Assembly (NCBI GenBank): GCA_014695325.1
Contig: JACJNZ010000052.1
Coordinates: forward strand, 1 to 64,000
Length of the DNA stretch: 64,000 bases
Direction: 5' to 3'
From: Cyanobacteria bacterium FACHB-502
GTDB taxonomy: Bacteria > Cyanobacteriota > Cyanobacteriia > Elainellales > Elainellaceae
Shown here: positions 27,674 to 37,472 of the stretch, piece by piece
Layout: the number at the start of each line of letters is the position of its first letter
Position numbering within the stretch: the stretch's first letter is position 1
Made by a program: the position numbers and the translations under genes
The notes under the pieces: generated by a model
Told to the model about the DNA's origin: nothing
The model's database searches: none
The model's input: the letters and a program-made list of their open reading frames with translations, nothing else

Positions 27674-28492
27674 AGTTAACTGCAAAACCCTGGATAGGTA
27701 TAATCAGCAGCTCTCTGGCTTCCTGGAGTCTCTTTCTGTTTCTGCCGTTCTTTAGCTCTCATCTGGTTTGGGAAATGCCGCTGCTCCAAGTCGTTGCGGT
27801 TGCTCTGCTGACAGGTGCTCTCATTCAAATTAGCCAGGTTTTCTACTTTGAGGCTCTTTCTTACAGTGAAGCCAGCATTGTTGCTGCTTACTGGAACATT
27901 ACCCCGATCGTTTTACCGATCGCTAGTTTTCTGCTGTTTGGCAAAGTTTTTCAGTTTCGTCATTATTTGGGCATTGCGACTTTGATTACGGCATCCGTTA
28001 GCTTGTGCTTAGCCAACGCTAATTTTGAAGCCCGCTGGAAATCATTTTATCTGATGATTTTTGCCTGCTGCGTACAAGCAGCAGCTTTATTGTTAGAAGA
28101 ATATATTTTTGGTCATAGCTCTTTTTTTGTAGGTTATCTACTTGCCACAGTTGGTATTATTATCAGCGGCATATTACCGCTTTTGATTCCTTCGCGTTTT
28201 TTGAGGCACTTGCAAGGATACAGGATAGCATTCCTGTTTTGTTTGTGATTGAATTTTTGTGATTGAATTCATGAATTTAGTTGCGCTATTGCTCAGCCAG
28301 CGGGCGATCGCGCTAGGGATTCCATCACTGGTTGCAGCAGTTGAAACCATTATTCCAGCCTACCTCTTTATATTTTCAGTGGGGCTACATCGATTCAATC
28401 TGCTGCTAGGTGATCTCAGAGTTTTACATTGCCTACGTTTGAAGTTGCTGCTGCTGGGCGGAATGATGGCAGGCGTTGTATTGGTTTCTTGA
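27670..28492 (+). pseudogene. Disrupted EamA/DMT-family transporter
   Basis: Two consecutive frames encode a drug/metabolite transporter-like protein with about eight hydrophobic helices. Frame one (to 28248) contains LIQISQVFYFEALSYSEASI and AAYWNITPIVLPIASFLLFG. The second (28259-28492) continues with IEFMNLVALLLSQRAIALG. Two lesions explain the split. One is a single-base loss in the T-run near 28198, after which the other frame reads EALARIQDSIPVLFVIE. The other is an exact 14-bp tandem duplication (28242-28255 and 28256-28269). The first 40-60 residues are also absent; the surviving coding region abuts the stop codon of the GGDEF-EAL gene. Almost certainly non-functional, although sequencing error could account for the T-run lesion alone. 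Confidence 0.8.
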
Positions 28493-28665
28493 AGGGCGGT
28501 TCAAAAGCTCCGCTGAATCGCCGAACTGCCCCCGCTCTAATCTATTCTTCTTATCTATTCTTAAGAGATTCAGGTCTTTCCCAAGATTGATGCAGACAAA
28601 GACTGAGATCTGTACAAATTGGGTATTTGTGGACTGTTGCTCAGTTCAACTACCCGGATAAGCCC

Positions 28666-31158
28666 ATGTCTCTTGCGAACCCTTCCTATTTCAAGCAGCT
28701 ATCGCTTAAGTTTAAGTTCTTCCTTGGTTCGCTGTTTTATCTCACTTACGCGCCCAAAGCCTACCTTTATTCCAGGTCGCGCGATCGGTTAGAGCAACAG
28801 ATTCCGCTCCCACCCATCACTGACACCTTTGAGCAACCGGGAAAGCTGGTTCGGGCGGAGTCGAATGATCGCGGTGCCCAGTTTTATTTTGAACAGGCAG
28901 AGCTAGAAGTTTCTTTTCTCACGCCCGACTTTGTTCGCCTCACTTGGCAGCCCGGGCTCTTGCCAATTCCCTACGCCATCCACCAGCACGACTGGGCAGA
29001 AGTTTCAACCCGATGCGAACAAACCGAAGCAGGCTGGACGGTAACCAGTGAGCGTTTGCAAGTCAGTGTGGCGATCGATGGCAGCGTTACCTTCTCTGAT
29101 AGTTCGGGGCGAGTGCTGCGTGAAGAAATGCCGCCCAAGCATCCGGGCGAAGGCTGGAGCCATCAAGTGAAGCTGCGTCCAGAAGAGCATATTTATGGAC
29201 TGGGAGAGCGATCGGCTCCGCTGAATCTCCGTACGCTCAAGCCTGTGAATAAGAAAGACGAACGAACGCAGCAAGAGGATACCACGCTCGAACCGCCTTC
29301 CTACCGAATGTGGAACTACGATGCGGCGGGGATGTATGGCGTAGGATCTGACCCGATGTATCTTTGCATTCCGCTTCAGATGAGTTTGCACCAGGAAGGC
29401 TGCTATCTCGTCTTCTACGAAAATTCCTTTGATGCCACCTTTCAGTACGAAGATGTTGCAACGATTTCCTTTGAAGGCGGTGCATTGCGCTATTACTTAA
29501 CGGCTGGAACTCCGGCGCAGAACATCGAACGCTACACCGAACTCACTGGACGATCGCCGATTCCGCCCAAGTGGGCATTGGGCTATCACCAGTCGCGCTG
29601 GGGCTACCGCACCGAAGCCGCTGTCATGGAGACCGTCCAGAAATTTGAAGAGCTGGATTTGCCGCTGAGTGCCGTTCACATGGATATCGATGTGCAGGTG
29701 GGCTATCGGGCATTCACGATCGACCCAGAGCGGTTTCCTAACACGCAGGAATTTATGCGATCGCTGCTGGACAAAGGCGTGCGCTTTATCACGATCCTTA
29801 ATCCGGGCGTGAAATACAGCCGAGACAGCAACCTATTTTTAGAAGGGCAACTGCTGAATCTGTTTTGTCGGCGACAGGATGGCGAATTGGTCGTGGCTCC
29901 GGTGTGGCCCGGCTGGTGCGTTTTTCCTGACTTCACGAATCCGAAAGCGCGGCACTGGTGGAGCCGTCAATATGAATATTTGCTTGACGTGGGGGTGGCA
30001 GGCTTCTGGCACGATATGAATGAACCCGCTGCTTTTATTGCCTGGGGCGATCGATCGCTTCCGCCCAGAGCCACGCTGCACAATATGGAAGGCAGAGGCG
30101 GTGACCATCGCGAAGCGCACAACGTGTATGGCTATCTTCAGGCAAAGGCAGCCTACGAAAGTCTGGGCGGCTATCGTCCTCATCTGCGTCCGTTTATTGT
30201 GTCACGGGCAGGCTGGGCAGGGCTTCAGCGTTATTCCTGGACGTGGACGGGCGATATCGAATGCACCTGGGACTGTTTGAAAATTACAATTTCTACGGTT
30301 CTCAACCTGGGATTGTCCGGCATTCCCTATTCCGGTCCTGATATTGGCGGCTTTCAGGGAAATCCGAGTGCAGAGCTGTATCTGCGCTGGTTTCAGCTTG
30401 CTACGTTTGTCACGTTTTATCGATCGCACTGCTCCAACAACGTTGAATATCGCGCCCCCTGGACTTACGGCGAACCCTATCTGGGCATTCTGCGGCAGTT
30501 TCTGAAGCTGCGCTATAAGCTACTGCCCTATTTCTATACGCTGTCGTGGGAATCGAACCAGAAAGGCTATCCGCTGCTGCGTCCTTTGTTCTGGGCTGAT
30601 TCAACTGATGCCGATTTGTGGGCGATCGACGATGCCTTTTTGCTGGGCGATAACCTGCTGATTTGTCCGGCACTCGCGGAGGGCGAACGGGAGCGATCGG
30701 CAACGTTACCCCAAGGACGCTGGTATCACTTCTGGGACGATCGGGCGATCGAGGGAGGAACTCGCGTCATGTTACCCGCCCCGCTAGAGCAAATCCCCGT
30801 TTTGGTGAAGGCAGGAACGGTGTTGCCCATGGAGGAGAAAAAGCAAATGACGCTGCACCTTTATCCGCCGACAGCAGGCTCCTCAGACAGCGTTCTTTAT
30901 ACCGATGCCGGAGATGGTTACGGAGAGTTCCGGTGCGATCGGTTCAGCCTGATCCGCAGTGAAAATAGTTTAGAACTAGTGCGCCAGGGTGAAGGCGAGT
31001 TTCCGTTTCCCTACGATCGCTGGCGGATTCAGGTTCACGGCATGACGGTGCAGGAAGTTCAAATCAACGGTGAATCAGTTTCTCATCAAGAAAACGAACT
31101 AGAGTGCGATTCTTATTTCCAGCACGTTCGCTTTAATGGAATCTTTCAGGAACCATGA
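28666..31158 (+). CDS. Glycoside hydrolase family 31 alpha-glucosidase
   Basis: An 830-residue GH31 enzyme, probably releasing glucose from alpha-glucosides. Start is at ATG 28666 (MSLANPSYFKQ); an upstream TTG would add 13 residues. The N-terminal beta-sandwich (about 50-270) precedes the catalytic barrel with the nucleophile Asp450 in FWHDMNEPAAF. The acid/base is Asp530 in WTWTGDIECTW, preceded by SRAGWAGLQRYSW. C-terminal beta domains follow. There is no signal peptide, so it is probably cytoplasmic and acts on internal maltodextrin- or glucosylglycerol-type compounds (inference). An SDR gene starts 13 bp after the stop codon, which indicates an operon. Confidence 0.92.
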   Translation: MSLANPSYFKQLSLKFKFFLGSLFYLTYAPKAYLYSRSRDRLEQQIPLPPITDTFEQPGKLVRAESNDRGAQFYFEQAELEVSFLTPDFVRLTWQPGLLPIPYAIHQHDWAEVSTRCEQTEAGWTVTSERLQVSVAIDGSVTFSDSSGRVLREEMPPKHPGEGWSHQVKLRPEEHIYGLGERSAPLNLRTLKPVNKKDERTQQEDTTLEPPSYRMWNYDAAGMYGVGSDPMYLCIPLQMSLHQEGCYLVFYENSFDATFQYEDVATISFEGGALRYYLTAGTPAQNIERYTELTGRSPIPPKWALGYHQSRWGYRTEAAVMETVQKFEELDLPLSAVHMDIDVQVGYRAFTIDPERFPNTQEFMRSLLDKGVRFITILNPGVKYSRDSNLFLEGQLLNLFCRRQDGELVVAPVWPGWCVFPDFTNPKARHWWSRQYEYLLDVGVAGFWHDMNEPAAFIAWGDRSLPPRATLHNMEGRGGDHREAHNVYGYLQAKAAYESLGGYRPHLRPFIVSRAGWAGLQRYSWTWTGDIECTWDCLKITISTVLNLGLSGIPYSGPDIGGFQGNPSAELYLRWFQLATFVTFYRSHCSNNVEYRAPWTYGEPYLGILRQFLKLRYKLLPYFYTLSWESNQKGYPLLRPLFWADSTDADLWAIDDAFLLGDNLLICPALAEGERERSATLPQGRWYHFWDDRAIEGGTRVMLPAPLEQIPVLVKAGTVLPMEEKKQMTLHLYPPTAGSSDSVLYTDAGDGYGEFRCDRFSLIRSENSLELVRQGEGEFPFPYDRWRIQVHGMTVQEVQINGESVSHQENELECDSYFQHVRFNGIFQEP

Positions 31159-31171
31159 ATGGAGTCGGCAA

Positions 31172-31963
31172 ATGACAACAGCCTTGATCACCGGAGCCTC
31201 GGCGGGAATTGGCGCAGCCTTTGCGCGAGAATTGGCAGCGCGTCAGACCCACCTGGTGCTGGTGGCTCGATCGCAAGACAAACTGCAAGACCTTGCCAAC
31301 TCACTCAAAAATCAGCATCAGATTCAAGTCGATATCATTGCTCAGGATTTGACCGAACCGAACGCGACAGAAACCATTTTTCAAACCGTGCAGCAGATTG
31401 GACGACCGATCGATCTGCTGATCAACAATGCTGGAATTGGTGATTATGGAGATTTCGCCGAAAGCGATCGAATGCTGCAGCTAAAAATGGTGCAGCTAAA
31501 TATTGAGACGATCGTGGATCTCACCCATCGATTTTTGCCCGGAATGCGGCAGCGTCGAACCGGCGGTGTTATCAATATGTCGTCGGTGGCAGGGTTTCAG
31601 TCTATGCCCTATTTCTCAATTTATGCGGCAACAAAAGCGTTTCTTCTTAGCTTTAGCGAAGCCCTGTGGGCAGAAAATCACAGTTACGGCGTACACGTCT
31701 TAGCGGTTTGTCCCGGACCTGCTGGCATCCATTTTTTCAAAGAAGCAGGATTTCCACCGCTCCTGGTTAATGTAGCAGAAAAAATTGATACACCTATTGA
31801 AACGGTGGTGCGAGATGCCCTGAAAGCATTTGAAAAACGGGAATCGATCGTGATTCCTGGGAATCCGCTCAATCCAATTCTGGCAACGCTGCCCCGGTTC
31901 TTACCACGAGAAGCCGTTTCTCGCTTTTGGGGACTGGTATTGGGAAGTAATACTGGCAAATGA
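31172..31963 (+). CDS. Short-chain dehydrogenase/reductase (DltE/YqjQ-like)
   Basis: A 263-residue classical SDR. ATG 31172 (MTTALITGASAGIGAAFA) follows GGAGTCGGCAA. The cofactor-binding motif is TGASAGIG, the NAG motif is LLINNAGIGDYG, the catalytic Ser lies in MSSVAGF, and Tyr/Lys are in YAATK. An Arg after the second beta strand (VARSQDK) suggests NADP(H). The C-terminus ends with a hydrophobic/basic patch seen in membrane-associated SDRs. Substrate unknown. It is co-directional with and 13 bp from the GH31 gene. It is convergent with a small membrane protein gene. Confidence 0.88.
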   Translation: MTTALITGASAGIGAAFARELAARQTHLVLVARSQDKLQDLANSLKNQHQIQVDIIAQDLTEPNATETIFQTVQQIGRPIDLLINNAGIGDYGDFAESDRMLQLKMVQLNIETIVDLTHRFLPGMRQRRTGGVINMSSVAGFQSMPYFSIYAATKAFLLSFSEALWAENHSYGVHVLAVCPGPAGIHFFKEAGFPPLLVNVAEKIDTPIETVVRDALKAFEKRESIVIPGNPLNPILATLPRFLPREAVSRFWGLVLGSNTGK

Positions 31964-31999
31964 AAATCTGGCAAATGAGAATCGGAGCGTAATGGATGC

Positions 32000-32230
32000 T
32001 TATCGAGGCTGATCGCCTCTTTGGATGCACTGCATACAAACATTGAACAGAACGAACACAGAGACAACTTCGATCGGAATTTGCAATACGGGGGGAGACG
32101 CAATTAGCCCAGCCAGAATAAAAGCTGAACCCACAAAAACAGAGACAATCAGAATTACCTCATCGTCAAACAGGTTTAGTCCAGCCCAGAAAGTGCCAAA
32201 CCCGAGTATCCAGAAGATGAAATACTTCAT
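32000..32230 (-). CDS. Small membrane protein of unknown function
   Basis: A 76-residue hydrophobic protein with three likely helices (YFIFWILGFGTFWAGLNLF, VILIVSVFVGSAFILAGLI and IPIEVVSVFVLFNVCMQCI). It ends in a short Cys-Arg-rich tail (CMQCIQRGDQPR). It reads like a conserved cyanobacterial hypothetical rather than a chance frame, since helices, acidic loop (DDE) and tail are well ordered. The ribosome-binding site at the ATG is weak. It is convergent with the SDR gene, 37 bp apart. Confidence 0.55.
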   Translation of the reverse strand: MKYFIFWILGFGTFWAGLNLFDDEVILIVSVFVGSAFILAGLIASPPVLQIPIEVVSVFVLFNVCMQCIQRGDQPR

Positions 32231-32312
32231 AGGTTGATGTATCAGTGAATCAACACGCTGATATCAGCAGAATACTTTAAGGTATCACAAGGAATTACAG
32301 TTTTTTGTCTTG

Positions 32313-32406
32313 TTACAGCGTTCTTCACTCCCGTAAGGTATGGGGGGTGTGGGGGCTTTCTCGCCGTACAGGGTTCCGCCCCTGCCCCCCATTTTTTGTA
32401 CTTCAA
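32313..32406 (+). repeat. 94-bp dispersed repeat, left copy of an inverted pair
   Basis: This 94-bp sequence starts TTACAGCG and ends TTGTACTTCAA. It matches the reverse complement of 38406-38499 with four mismatches and no gaps. Internally it has GGGGGTGTGGGGG facing CCCCTGCCCCCC, plus a short CAGGG/CCCTG hairpin, so it is palindromic and GC-rich. It lies about 57 bp beyond the stop codon of the membrane hydrolase gene. A plus- or minus-strand frame through it is coincidental. Confidence 0.9.
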
Positions 32407-32463
32407 TCGTCTGAACAAGGTTGTATCTGATGTCATCTCAATCGAGTCATCCATAAAACTGGC

Positions 32464-34029
32464 TCAGCCTGACAGCGGAAACCCAGCTGCTAACACCCAG
32501 CCAAAAAACAGCGCGCTCGCGATCGACGAGATCCAGGCTTCATCGAGCGATGCCACCACAAACGACAGCACGGCAATCAGCGGCGGAAACAGCGGCAGCA
32601 GCAAAAACACAAACCCTAGCTCTGGCAAGAAATTCAGCGTTAGTACAAAGCCACCGATGAGAATTGCACTCTGGGCAAACCACCAGGCAAATCGCTCTCC
32701 GTTTCCCGCGCCCTGCTGAGCAATCCCAGAAGCCAGAAACCAGGGCAGACAGGCGAGCGCAAACGGTAGCCATACCTGAAGCCGAGTTGGAATTAACCAC
32801 CATTGCAGCCAGACCACCTGCGCCATGGCCCCAAACGCAAACCATAGCAGCACAAATAGTCCGAAACCGATCGCGATCCGTCGCCCGCTCAGCCGAGGAA
32901 TTCGTCCCAGCAAAGCCAGCCAGATACTTCCGGCAATCAAAAACCAGAGTCCGATCGCCCCGCCAACCTGCACGCCGCCCAAACTTTGCAGATTGATTCG
33001 GGAATTCAGCAGCACCAGTCCCGCAACACCCGGCAGGGGAGCCAGCAGCAGTCCCCCCCATCGCTTAATCGCAGAGATTTTCATGCGATCAGGTTCAAAC
33101 CAGCCTGCCACCGTGGGAGCCACTGCCCCAATCAGCAGCAGTCCGCCCAGCAAATGCAAACCATACCACGCCATCCGCCGATCGCGATAAGGGCTGGAAT
33201 GGGTCTGGTTAAACGTGGCATCCAGCCAGCGCACCGCAGACTCGTGACTGCGATCGCTAAACAAAATCGTGATGTGCTCGACATTGGGCACGATAACTAG
33301 TTCTCGCGCCGTTCCTGCGGCAAAGTTTTTGTTTTCACCGCCACCGGTCTGCAAAATTCGCTCGGCATTACTGATAAACCTGCCTTCCCAACTTCCTGCC
33401 TGCATTTGCAAATTTCGGGGAGCCTGGGGCGTTACGGCTGCCCCTGTGGGAGAAACAGCGATCGTGGCTGCAAATCGATCAAGATTTTGAATTCCGGCAG
33501 ACATGGCAATGCCGCTGCCCATCGAGTGACCCAGGACTGCCAGCCGCGTGCGATCGACTTCTGGCTGTTCGAGCAGTGCCCTCAACCCCACATCCAAATT
33601 GGACTGGAGGTCGTATCGCTGCAATCGATTCGGATTTGCACCGTGTCCGTCAAAGTCCCAGAGCATCACAGCATAGCCGGCGTGAGCCAGCACATGAGCA
33701 TAGCCCAACATGAGCTGTTTGGAACCTGCATAACCATGCGCCACCAGCACACCCGGCACTGAATTTGCCCCTGAATCTGCCTGTGCCGGAGCAACATAAA
33801 TCAAGGGAATGTTTTCCTGCTCCAGGGTTCGCACGACCAATCCACTCCGCGCTGCAACAATATTCCACCAGGACAGCACAATAAGCGCGATCGCCCCAAT
33901 CAATAGCCCTAGCTGAAATCGCTTCAATCTCCTGTCTCCCGGTTTCGATCGATCTGCCGCTATTATTTCAACAATCCAGCGATCGGGCGCATCACTCCAA
34001 GGGCAGCATCCGAGATGGCTACCGGGCAA
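32464..34029 (-). CDS. Alpha/beta hydrolase fused to a multi-helix membrane domain
   Basis: A protein of up to 521 residues. After a membrane helix ([19 protein letters not shown]), an alpha/beta-hydrolase domain spans about 60-290. Its oxyanion region is [12 protein letters not shown], the nucleophile elbow GHSMGSG, an acid-containing strand [10 protein letters not shown], and the catalytic His is in VEHITILF. The C-terminal 220 residues hold about seven hydrophobic helices. The TTG at 34029 overlaps the end of the upstream GST gene by 11 bp, implying translational coupling, but no ATG exists nearby and the true start is uncertain. The function may be lipid or peptide ester hydrolysis at the membrane. 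A 94-bp repeat lies just downstream. Confidence 0.75.
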   Translation of the reverse strand: MPGSHLGCCPWSDAPDRWIVEIIAADRSKPGDRRLKRFQLGLLIGAIALIVLSWWNIVAARSGLVVRTLEQENIPLIYVAPAQADSGANSVPGVLVAHGYAGSKQLMLGYAHVLAHAGYAVMLWDFDGHGANPNRLQRYDLQSNLDVGLRALLEQPEVDRTRLAVLGHSMGSGIAMSAGIQNLDRFAATIAVSPTGAAVTPQAPRNLQMQAGSWEGRFISNAERILQTGGGENKNFAAGTARELVIVPNVEHITILFSDRSHESAVRWLDATFNQTHSSPYRDRRMAWYGLHLLGGLLLIGAVAPTVAGWFEPDRMKISAIKRWGGLLLAPLPGVAGLVLLNSRINLQSLGGVQVGGAIGLWFLIAGSIWLALLGRIPRLSGRRIAIGFGLFVLLWFAFGAMAQVVWLQWWLIPTRLQVWLPFALACLPWFLASGIAQQGAGNGERFAWWFAQSAILIGGFVLTLNFLPELGFVFLLLPLFPPLIAVLSFVVASLDEAWISSIASALFFGWVLAAGFPLSG

Positions 34030-35218
34030 AAAGAGCCGGGTCTTGATCGCGCCGATGCTTGAGCATAATCGGAATCCCCTGACGATCGCCTACTAGAGCA
34101 GCCGTTGCCTCCAGTGCCTCTCTCAGCCGCTTTGCTGCATAAATGGACATATCGCGAGGCACATTAATTCGATCGCGCAAATACCGCAAGGCAGCATCCG
34201 ATCCAGGTGGTGGAACACAATCTTCGCCCGTCATCATCCGGGTTAAGGCACAGCGTAACGCCTGATCAAAGAGCGCATCGTCGGCAGGGTTCACGCGAAT
34301 AATATTGGCACGATGCTTAATCACGCGATAAAGAGCTTCCTGACGAGCGTTTCCCGGCTCTGGATAAGTTACATCCGGCAGGCCAAACCAGGATCCGTTG
34401 TCTACTCGATGCTTGTTGATCAGCATTTGCGGCTCCCCGTTTTCCCAGCAACCGCCCATCTGAGGAGGCAAATCATGAGCGTGGGTATGAAAGTCGCTTT
34501 GCGTACCGCGATAGGTCGATCGGCTCTCCATCGCATCAAACCAGGCACTCAGGCTGGGATTCGATCGCAGCGAGTAGCCTTTGTAGTAATAAAGGCTGGC
34601 ATTCATGCGTTCGACGTAGGGTGTGAAGATCATATCTGCCGTGCCAAACTCTTCCAGAAAATAAGGACCGGGCGTACTTGCCAGCGCAAACTCAACCTTA
34701 TCCACAATTCCGGTAAACTGCTCTCGGCTATGTTGTTCCTGCCGGGCTGACGTTGATGGATAGCAGAGCCAGCCGCACCAGGCACGAAACAGCAATCGCT
34801 CCAGGCGGCGCAGGGGAATGACCCGGGGGTCTTCCATACCCTTTCCTAAAGAACCAAAAGCGCGTTCCAGGGCAAGTAAAATATCATCGCTTTCGGTGAT
34901 CAGCCGTCCGTCTAACTCCAGCGCGGGCAGCATCCCGGAAGGCACTTTGCGCTTGTACCAGCTTTCCTTTTCCCCGTAACAAAACATCGTCACTTTCTCG
35001 ATGCGGTAGGGAATTTGCTTTTCCTCAAGCCACAGCCAAACCTTCTGGCAGTAGGGACACCAGGCATGATTGTCGCGATAAAGCGTCACCCGCACATCGG
35101 ACTCGGAATGACCAAACAACCGCAGCCGCGCCTGAGCATTGGTTGGACCATTGACCGTATCAATTTGAAAGTCGGTAAGGGCTTCGAGTTCTGTCCAGTT
35201 TAGGGGGGCAAGGGTCAT
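34019..35218 (-). CDS. Glutathione S-transferase family protein (glutaredoxin-like CPYC N-domain)
   Basis: A 399-residue protein. The thioredoxin-fold N-domain carries [20 protein letters not shown], resembling omega/glutaredoxin-like GSTs. It is followed by the cis-Pro segment [13 protein letters not shown] and the ESDDI glutathione-binding motif. A helical GST C-domain follows. About 150 further residues at the C-terminus are an unusual extension (contains [22 protein letters not shown]). ATG 35218 is used. The overlap with the downstream hydrolase gene suggests a two-gene operon. Role unknown; a thiol-transferase or lyase is plausible. Confidence 0.82.
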   Translation of the reverse strand: MTLAPLNWTELEALTDFQIDTVNGPTNAQARLRLFGHSESDVRVTLYRDNHAWCPYCQKVWLWLEEKQIPYRIEKVTMFCYGEKESWYKRKVPSGMLPALELDGRLITESDDILLALERAFGSLGKGMEDPRVIPLRRLERLLFRAWCGWLCYPSTSARQEQHSREQFTGIVDKVEFALASTPGPYFLEEFGTADMIFTPYVERMNASLYYYKGYSLRSNPSLSAWFDAMESRSTYRGTQSDFHTHAHDLPPQMGGCWENGEPQMLINKHRVDNGSWFGLPDVTYPEPGNARQEALYRVIKHRANIIRVNPADDALFDQALRCALTRMMTGEDCVPPPGSDAALRYLRDRINVPRDMSIYAAKRLREALEATAALVGDRQGIPIMLKHRRDQDPALFAR

Positions 35219-35544
35219 GCGATCGACTGTCCTAGGATACGCTCAAGGCTTTCAGTCTATCAGAAGCCAATCCTTCCCTGTCCTGGCTCTCCTTTCGTTA
35301 CAGGAAGGCAAAGCATTTAGCCAATGTGACCTTTCGAGTTCTTCTTCCGATGCTGCAATCGGGTAGAAGTTTCATAACCCTGTTGCTGTCAGCATCCAAT
35401 TGTTATCAAACCCCGCTTTTCGGTTGCGATAAATAGCACGCATCGCATTTGGATTGTCGCTTGGCTTAACTTTAATTTGGCAAAAGGAAACTCATCCCTA
35501 GTAGGCTAGAAAAGCTGACTTTTTGGTTTACCACTGCTCGATTC
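35219..35544. other. Divergent promoter region, nothing specific seen
   Basis: 325 bp between the divergent GST gene and a hypothetical gene. The sequence has no dispersed repeats. No confident promoter or operator motif was recognised. Confidence 0.35.
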
Positions 35545-36048
35545 ATGCAAAAAACTAAAGCTTTCGCAATCCTGGTTTCTGTTCCAGAAATGCACCTGAT
35601 ATCTGGTTTAGAAGCGATCGCTGCCCAACTGGATTCTGAGGATCTGCCGCCTGATCAGCTCCCTAAAGTGGCGTTTGGCAGCATGGATTTTGAGCTGTTT
35701 GGGGAGATCGAGAAGCTGCGGGGCGGGAAGGCGATCGAAGTGTTCATTCATGCTGCTGATGCCAAGGGAGACCAGCCCCTCAACCCAGAAGTGACCTGGC
35801 GGGGATGGTATGTAGGGTATGTTGCCTCCCGTCGCGGTCGCTATCCCGGCAAATCGATCTATCGCCCCCCATCGACTGCGACTGATCCCCCAACCTGGGC
35901 AGTCTTTTGGGAGGCGCAGGAATTAGAGCAGCTCAAGAAGCCAATTGCGATCGGCCACCTGCGAGGGAAAGGGAAGAAAACTAGTCTCCAAGCTCGCTTT
36001 ATTCCAGAAAGCCCCGTTTTAATTGAATATCCCGCTATCCGGCAGTAG
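35545..36048 (+). CDS. Conserved hypothetical protein
   Basis: A 167-residue soluble protein with ATG 35545. It has a low-hydrophobicity, mixed alpha/beta composition and a central WRGWYVGYVASRRGRYPG block, with basic residues near the C-terminus (RGKGKKTSLQARF). It lacks a signal peptide or membrane segment. I do not recognise the family, though composition and codon use look genuine. It is convergent with the metal-transporter permease gene. Confidence 0.6.
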   Translation: MQKTKAFAILVSVPEMHLISGLEAIAAQLDSEDLPPDQLPKVAFGSMDFELFGEIEKLRGGKAIEVFIHAADAKGDQPLNPEVTWRGWYVGYVASRRGRYPGKSIYRPPSTATDPPTWAVFWEAQELEQLKKPIAIGHLRGKGKKTSLQARFIPESPVLIEYPAIRQ

Positions 36049-36176
36049 TTTAATTTGCGCTGCAAGGAATGTACAGTACATTGCTGCCCACGATGGCAAT
36101 TCTGAATTAGTGGCAGGAGTGGCTGCACGACCAGGTCTTCAACGACTCTGACCAGCAAGCAACCGTGTGAATCGAT

Positions 36177-37472
36177 CTACATCACGGTAGCTCTGGGCGA
36201 TCGTTGCATTCCCAGAAACCCAGCCAGTGAGAGCAGCACTAAGGGAACTCCCAACACCCACCGCTGCCGCCGTCGCGCTGCATTTCGCAGTTCTCGCTGC
36301 ACAAATTTCTCTCCGTTTCGCATCTCGTGAAACGACATGGTATAGGAGGAGATGCGGCGCAGTTCTCGATCGCTCAATCCTTCTCCCTGCCAGCGGCTCT
36401 GACGTTCGATTTGATCGAGTCGGGCAATTTCAGACTGCCAGCGATCGGACCCTAACCCCGCCTGCTGAAGGTCATTTTGTTCGTCGGAACTCAGGAACGC
36501 CTGCCGCAACGCTGGATAACAAGTTTCCAGCCAATCCAGTAAGGGCTGATCAGCATTGGGATTCAGGGTTAACCAGATGCCAGAAGCAAGGGCGATCGTG
36601 AGAAGGCTGGTAATTCCCCAAGAGCCTGCCTGCTTCAGAATTTGCAGCCGCGCTGAACTAAAAATAAACGGTCTCAGGAGTGCTGTCAGTGCCAGGATGC
36701 CGCCAAACACACAGACAATCGTGGCTCCTGTGGGCAGATTGCCGACAAACGACAGGCTTAATCCGACGCTGCTGGATAAGGTGCCAATCGCCCAGCCGAT
36801 CAGCAGTTTCGGCAAAATCCGATCGCTGTAGAGTGCGCCGATCGCCGCCGGAATAATCAGAAAGCAAAACACCAGCAGCACCCCTGCAATGGCAACCGAA
36901 CTCGTCACCACCACGCCAAAGGAAACATAAAACAAAAAATCCCACAGCCACAGCCGCAAGCCTGCCTGTTTCGCCAAATCGGGCTGAAAAGAAATTAGCA
37001 ACAACGGTTTGCGAACAAACCAGTGAAACAAGCCGACTGCGCTGTAGAGCAGCACAACTTTCAGCAAGTCTGTCTCAGTGACGGTGAGGATGCTGCCAAT
37101 CAACATTTGCTTGATATGCTCTGCGCCCTGCGGGGACTGATCCACCAGCAAAAACGCTGCCGCTGCCGATACCACATACACCACGCCAATAAAGGTTTCC
37201 TGTGAAACGCGCCCAGTCCAGCTTCGGCTAAAGCTGAGGACGATCGCACCACCGATCGTAAATGCCAGCGAGTAGCCGTAAGCCGCGATCGATTGTGGGT
37301 AGTAGCCCAGCAGAAAGGCAACCGTTGCGCCCAGTGCTGAGATCTGGGCCAGTGCCAAATCGACAAAAATAATGTTGCGGCTGAGAACGTGAATGCCCAG
37401 ATAGGTATGGATGCCTGTCAGAACCAGGGCAACCAGAAACGGAATCGTCAATAATTGCAGCCAATCAGCCAT
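36177..37472 (-). CDS. Metal ABC transporter permease (ZnuB/MntB-like) with C-terminal extension
   Basis: A 431-residue ABC-3 family permease. The first about 290 residues hold the usual seven to nine helices, with typical blocks GIHTYLGIHVLSRNIIFVDLALAQISALG and SVAIAGVLLVFCFLIIPAAIG. Beyond that is an extra about 140-residue region: one helix, a charged segment with SSDEQNDLQQAGLGSDRWQ, and a final helix (WVLGVPLVLLSLAGFLG). Such an extension is not usual for ZnuB. It overlaps the upstream binding-protein gene by 8 bp, so translation is coupled. The ATPase gene is not present in this operon. Confidence 0.85.
   Translation of the reverse strand: MADWLQLLTIPFLVALVLTGIHTYLGIHVLSRNIIFVDLALAQISALGATVAFLLGYYPQSIAAYGYSLAFTIGGAIVLSFSRSWTGRVSQETFIGVVYVVSAAAAFLLVDQSPQGAEHIKQMLIGSILTVTETDLLKVVLLYSAVGLFHWFVRKPLLLISFQPDLAKQAGLRLWLWDFLFYVSFGVVVTSSVAIAGVLLVFCFLIIPAAIGALYSDRILPKLLIGWAIGTLSSSVGLSLSFVGNLPTGATIVCVFGGILALTALLRPFIFSSARLQILKQAGSWGITSLLTIALASGIWLTLNPNADQPLLDWLETCYPALRQAFLSSDEQNDLQQAGLGSDRWQSEIARLDQIERQSRWQGEGLSDRELRRISSYTMSFHEMRNGEKFVQRELRNAARRRQRWVLGVPLVLLSLAGFLGMQRSPRATVM

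Noticed and set aside
32242-32454. Minus-strand frame whose peptide also appears at 38391-38585
   Set aside because: The shared peptide (LKYKKWGAGAEPCTARK...) simply reflects the duplicated 94-bp repeat; there is no start signal or independent conservation.
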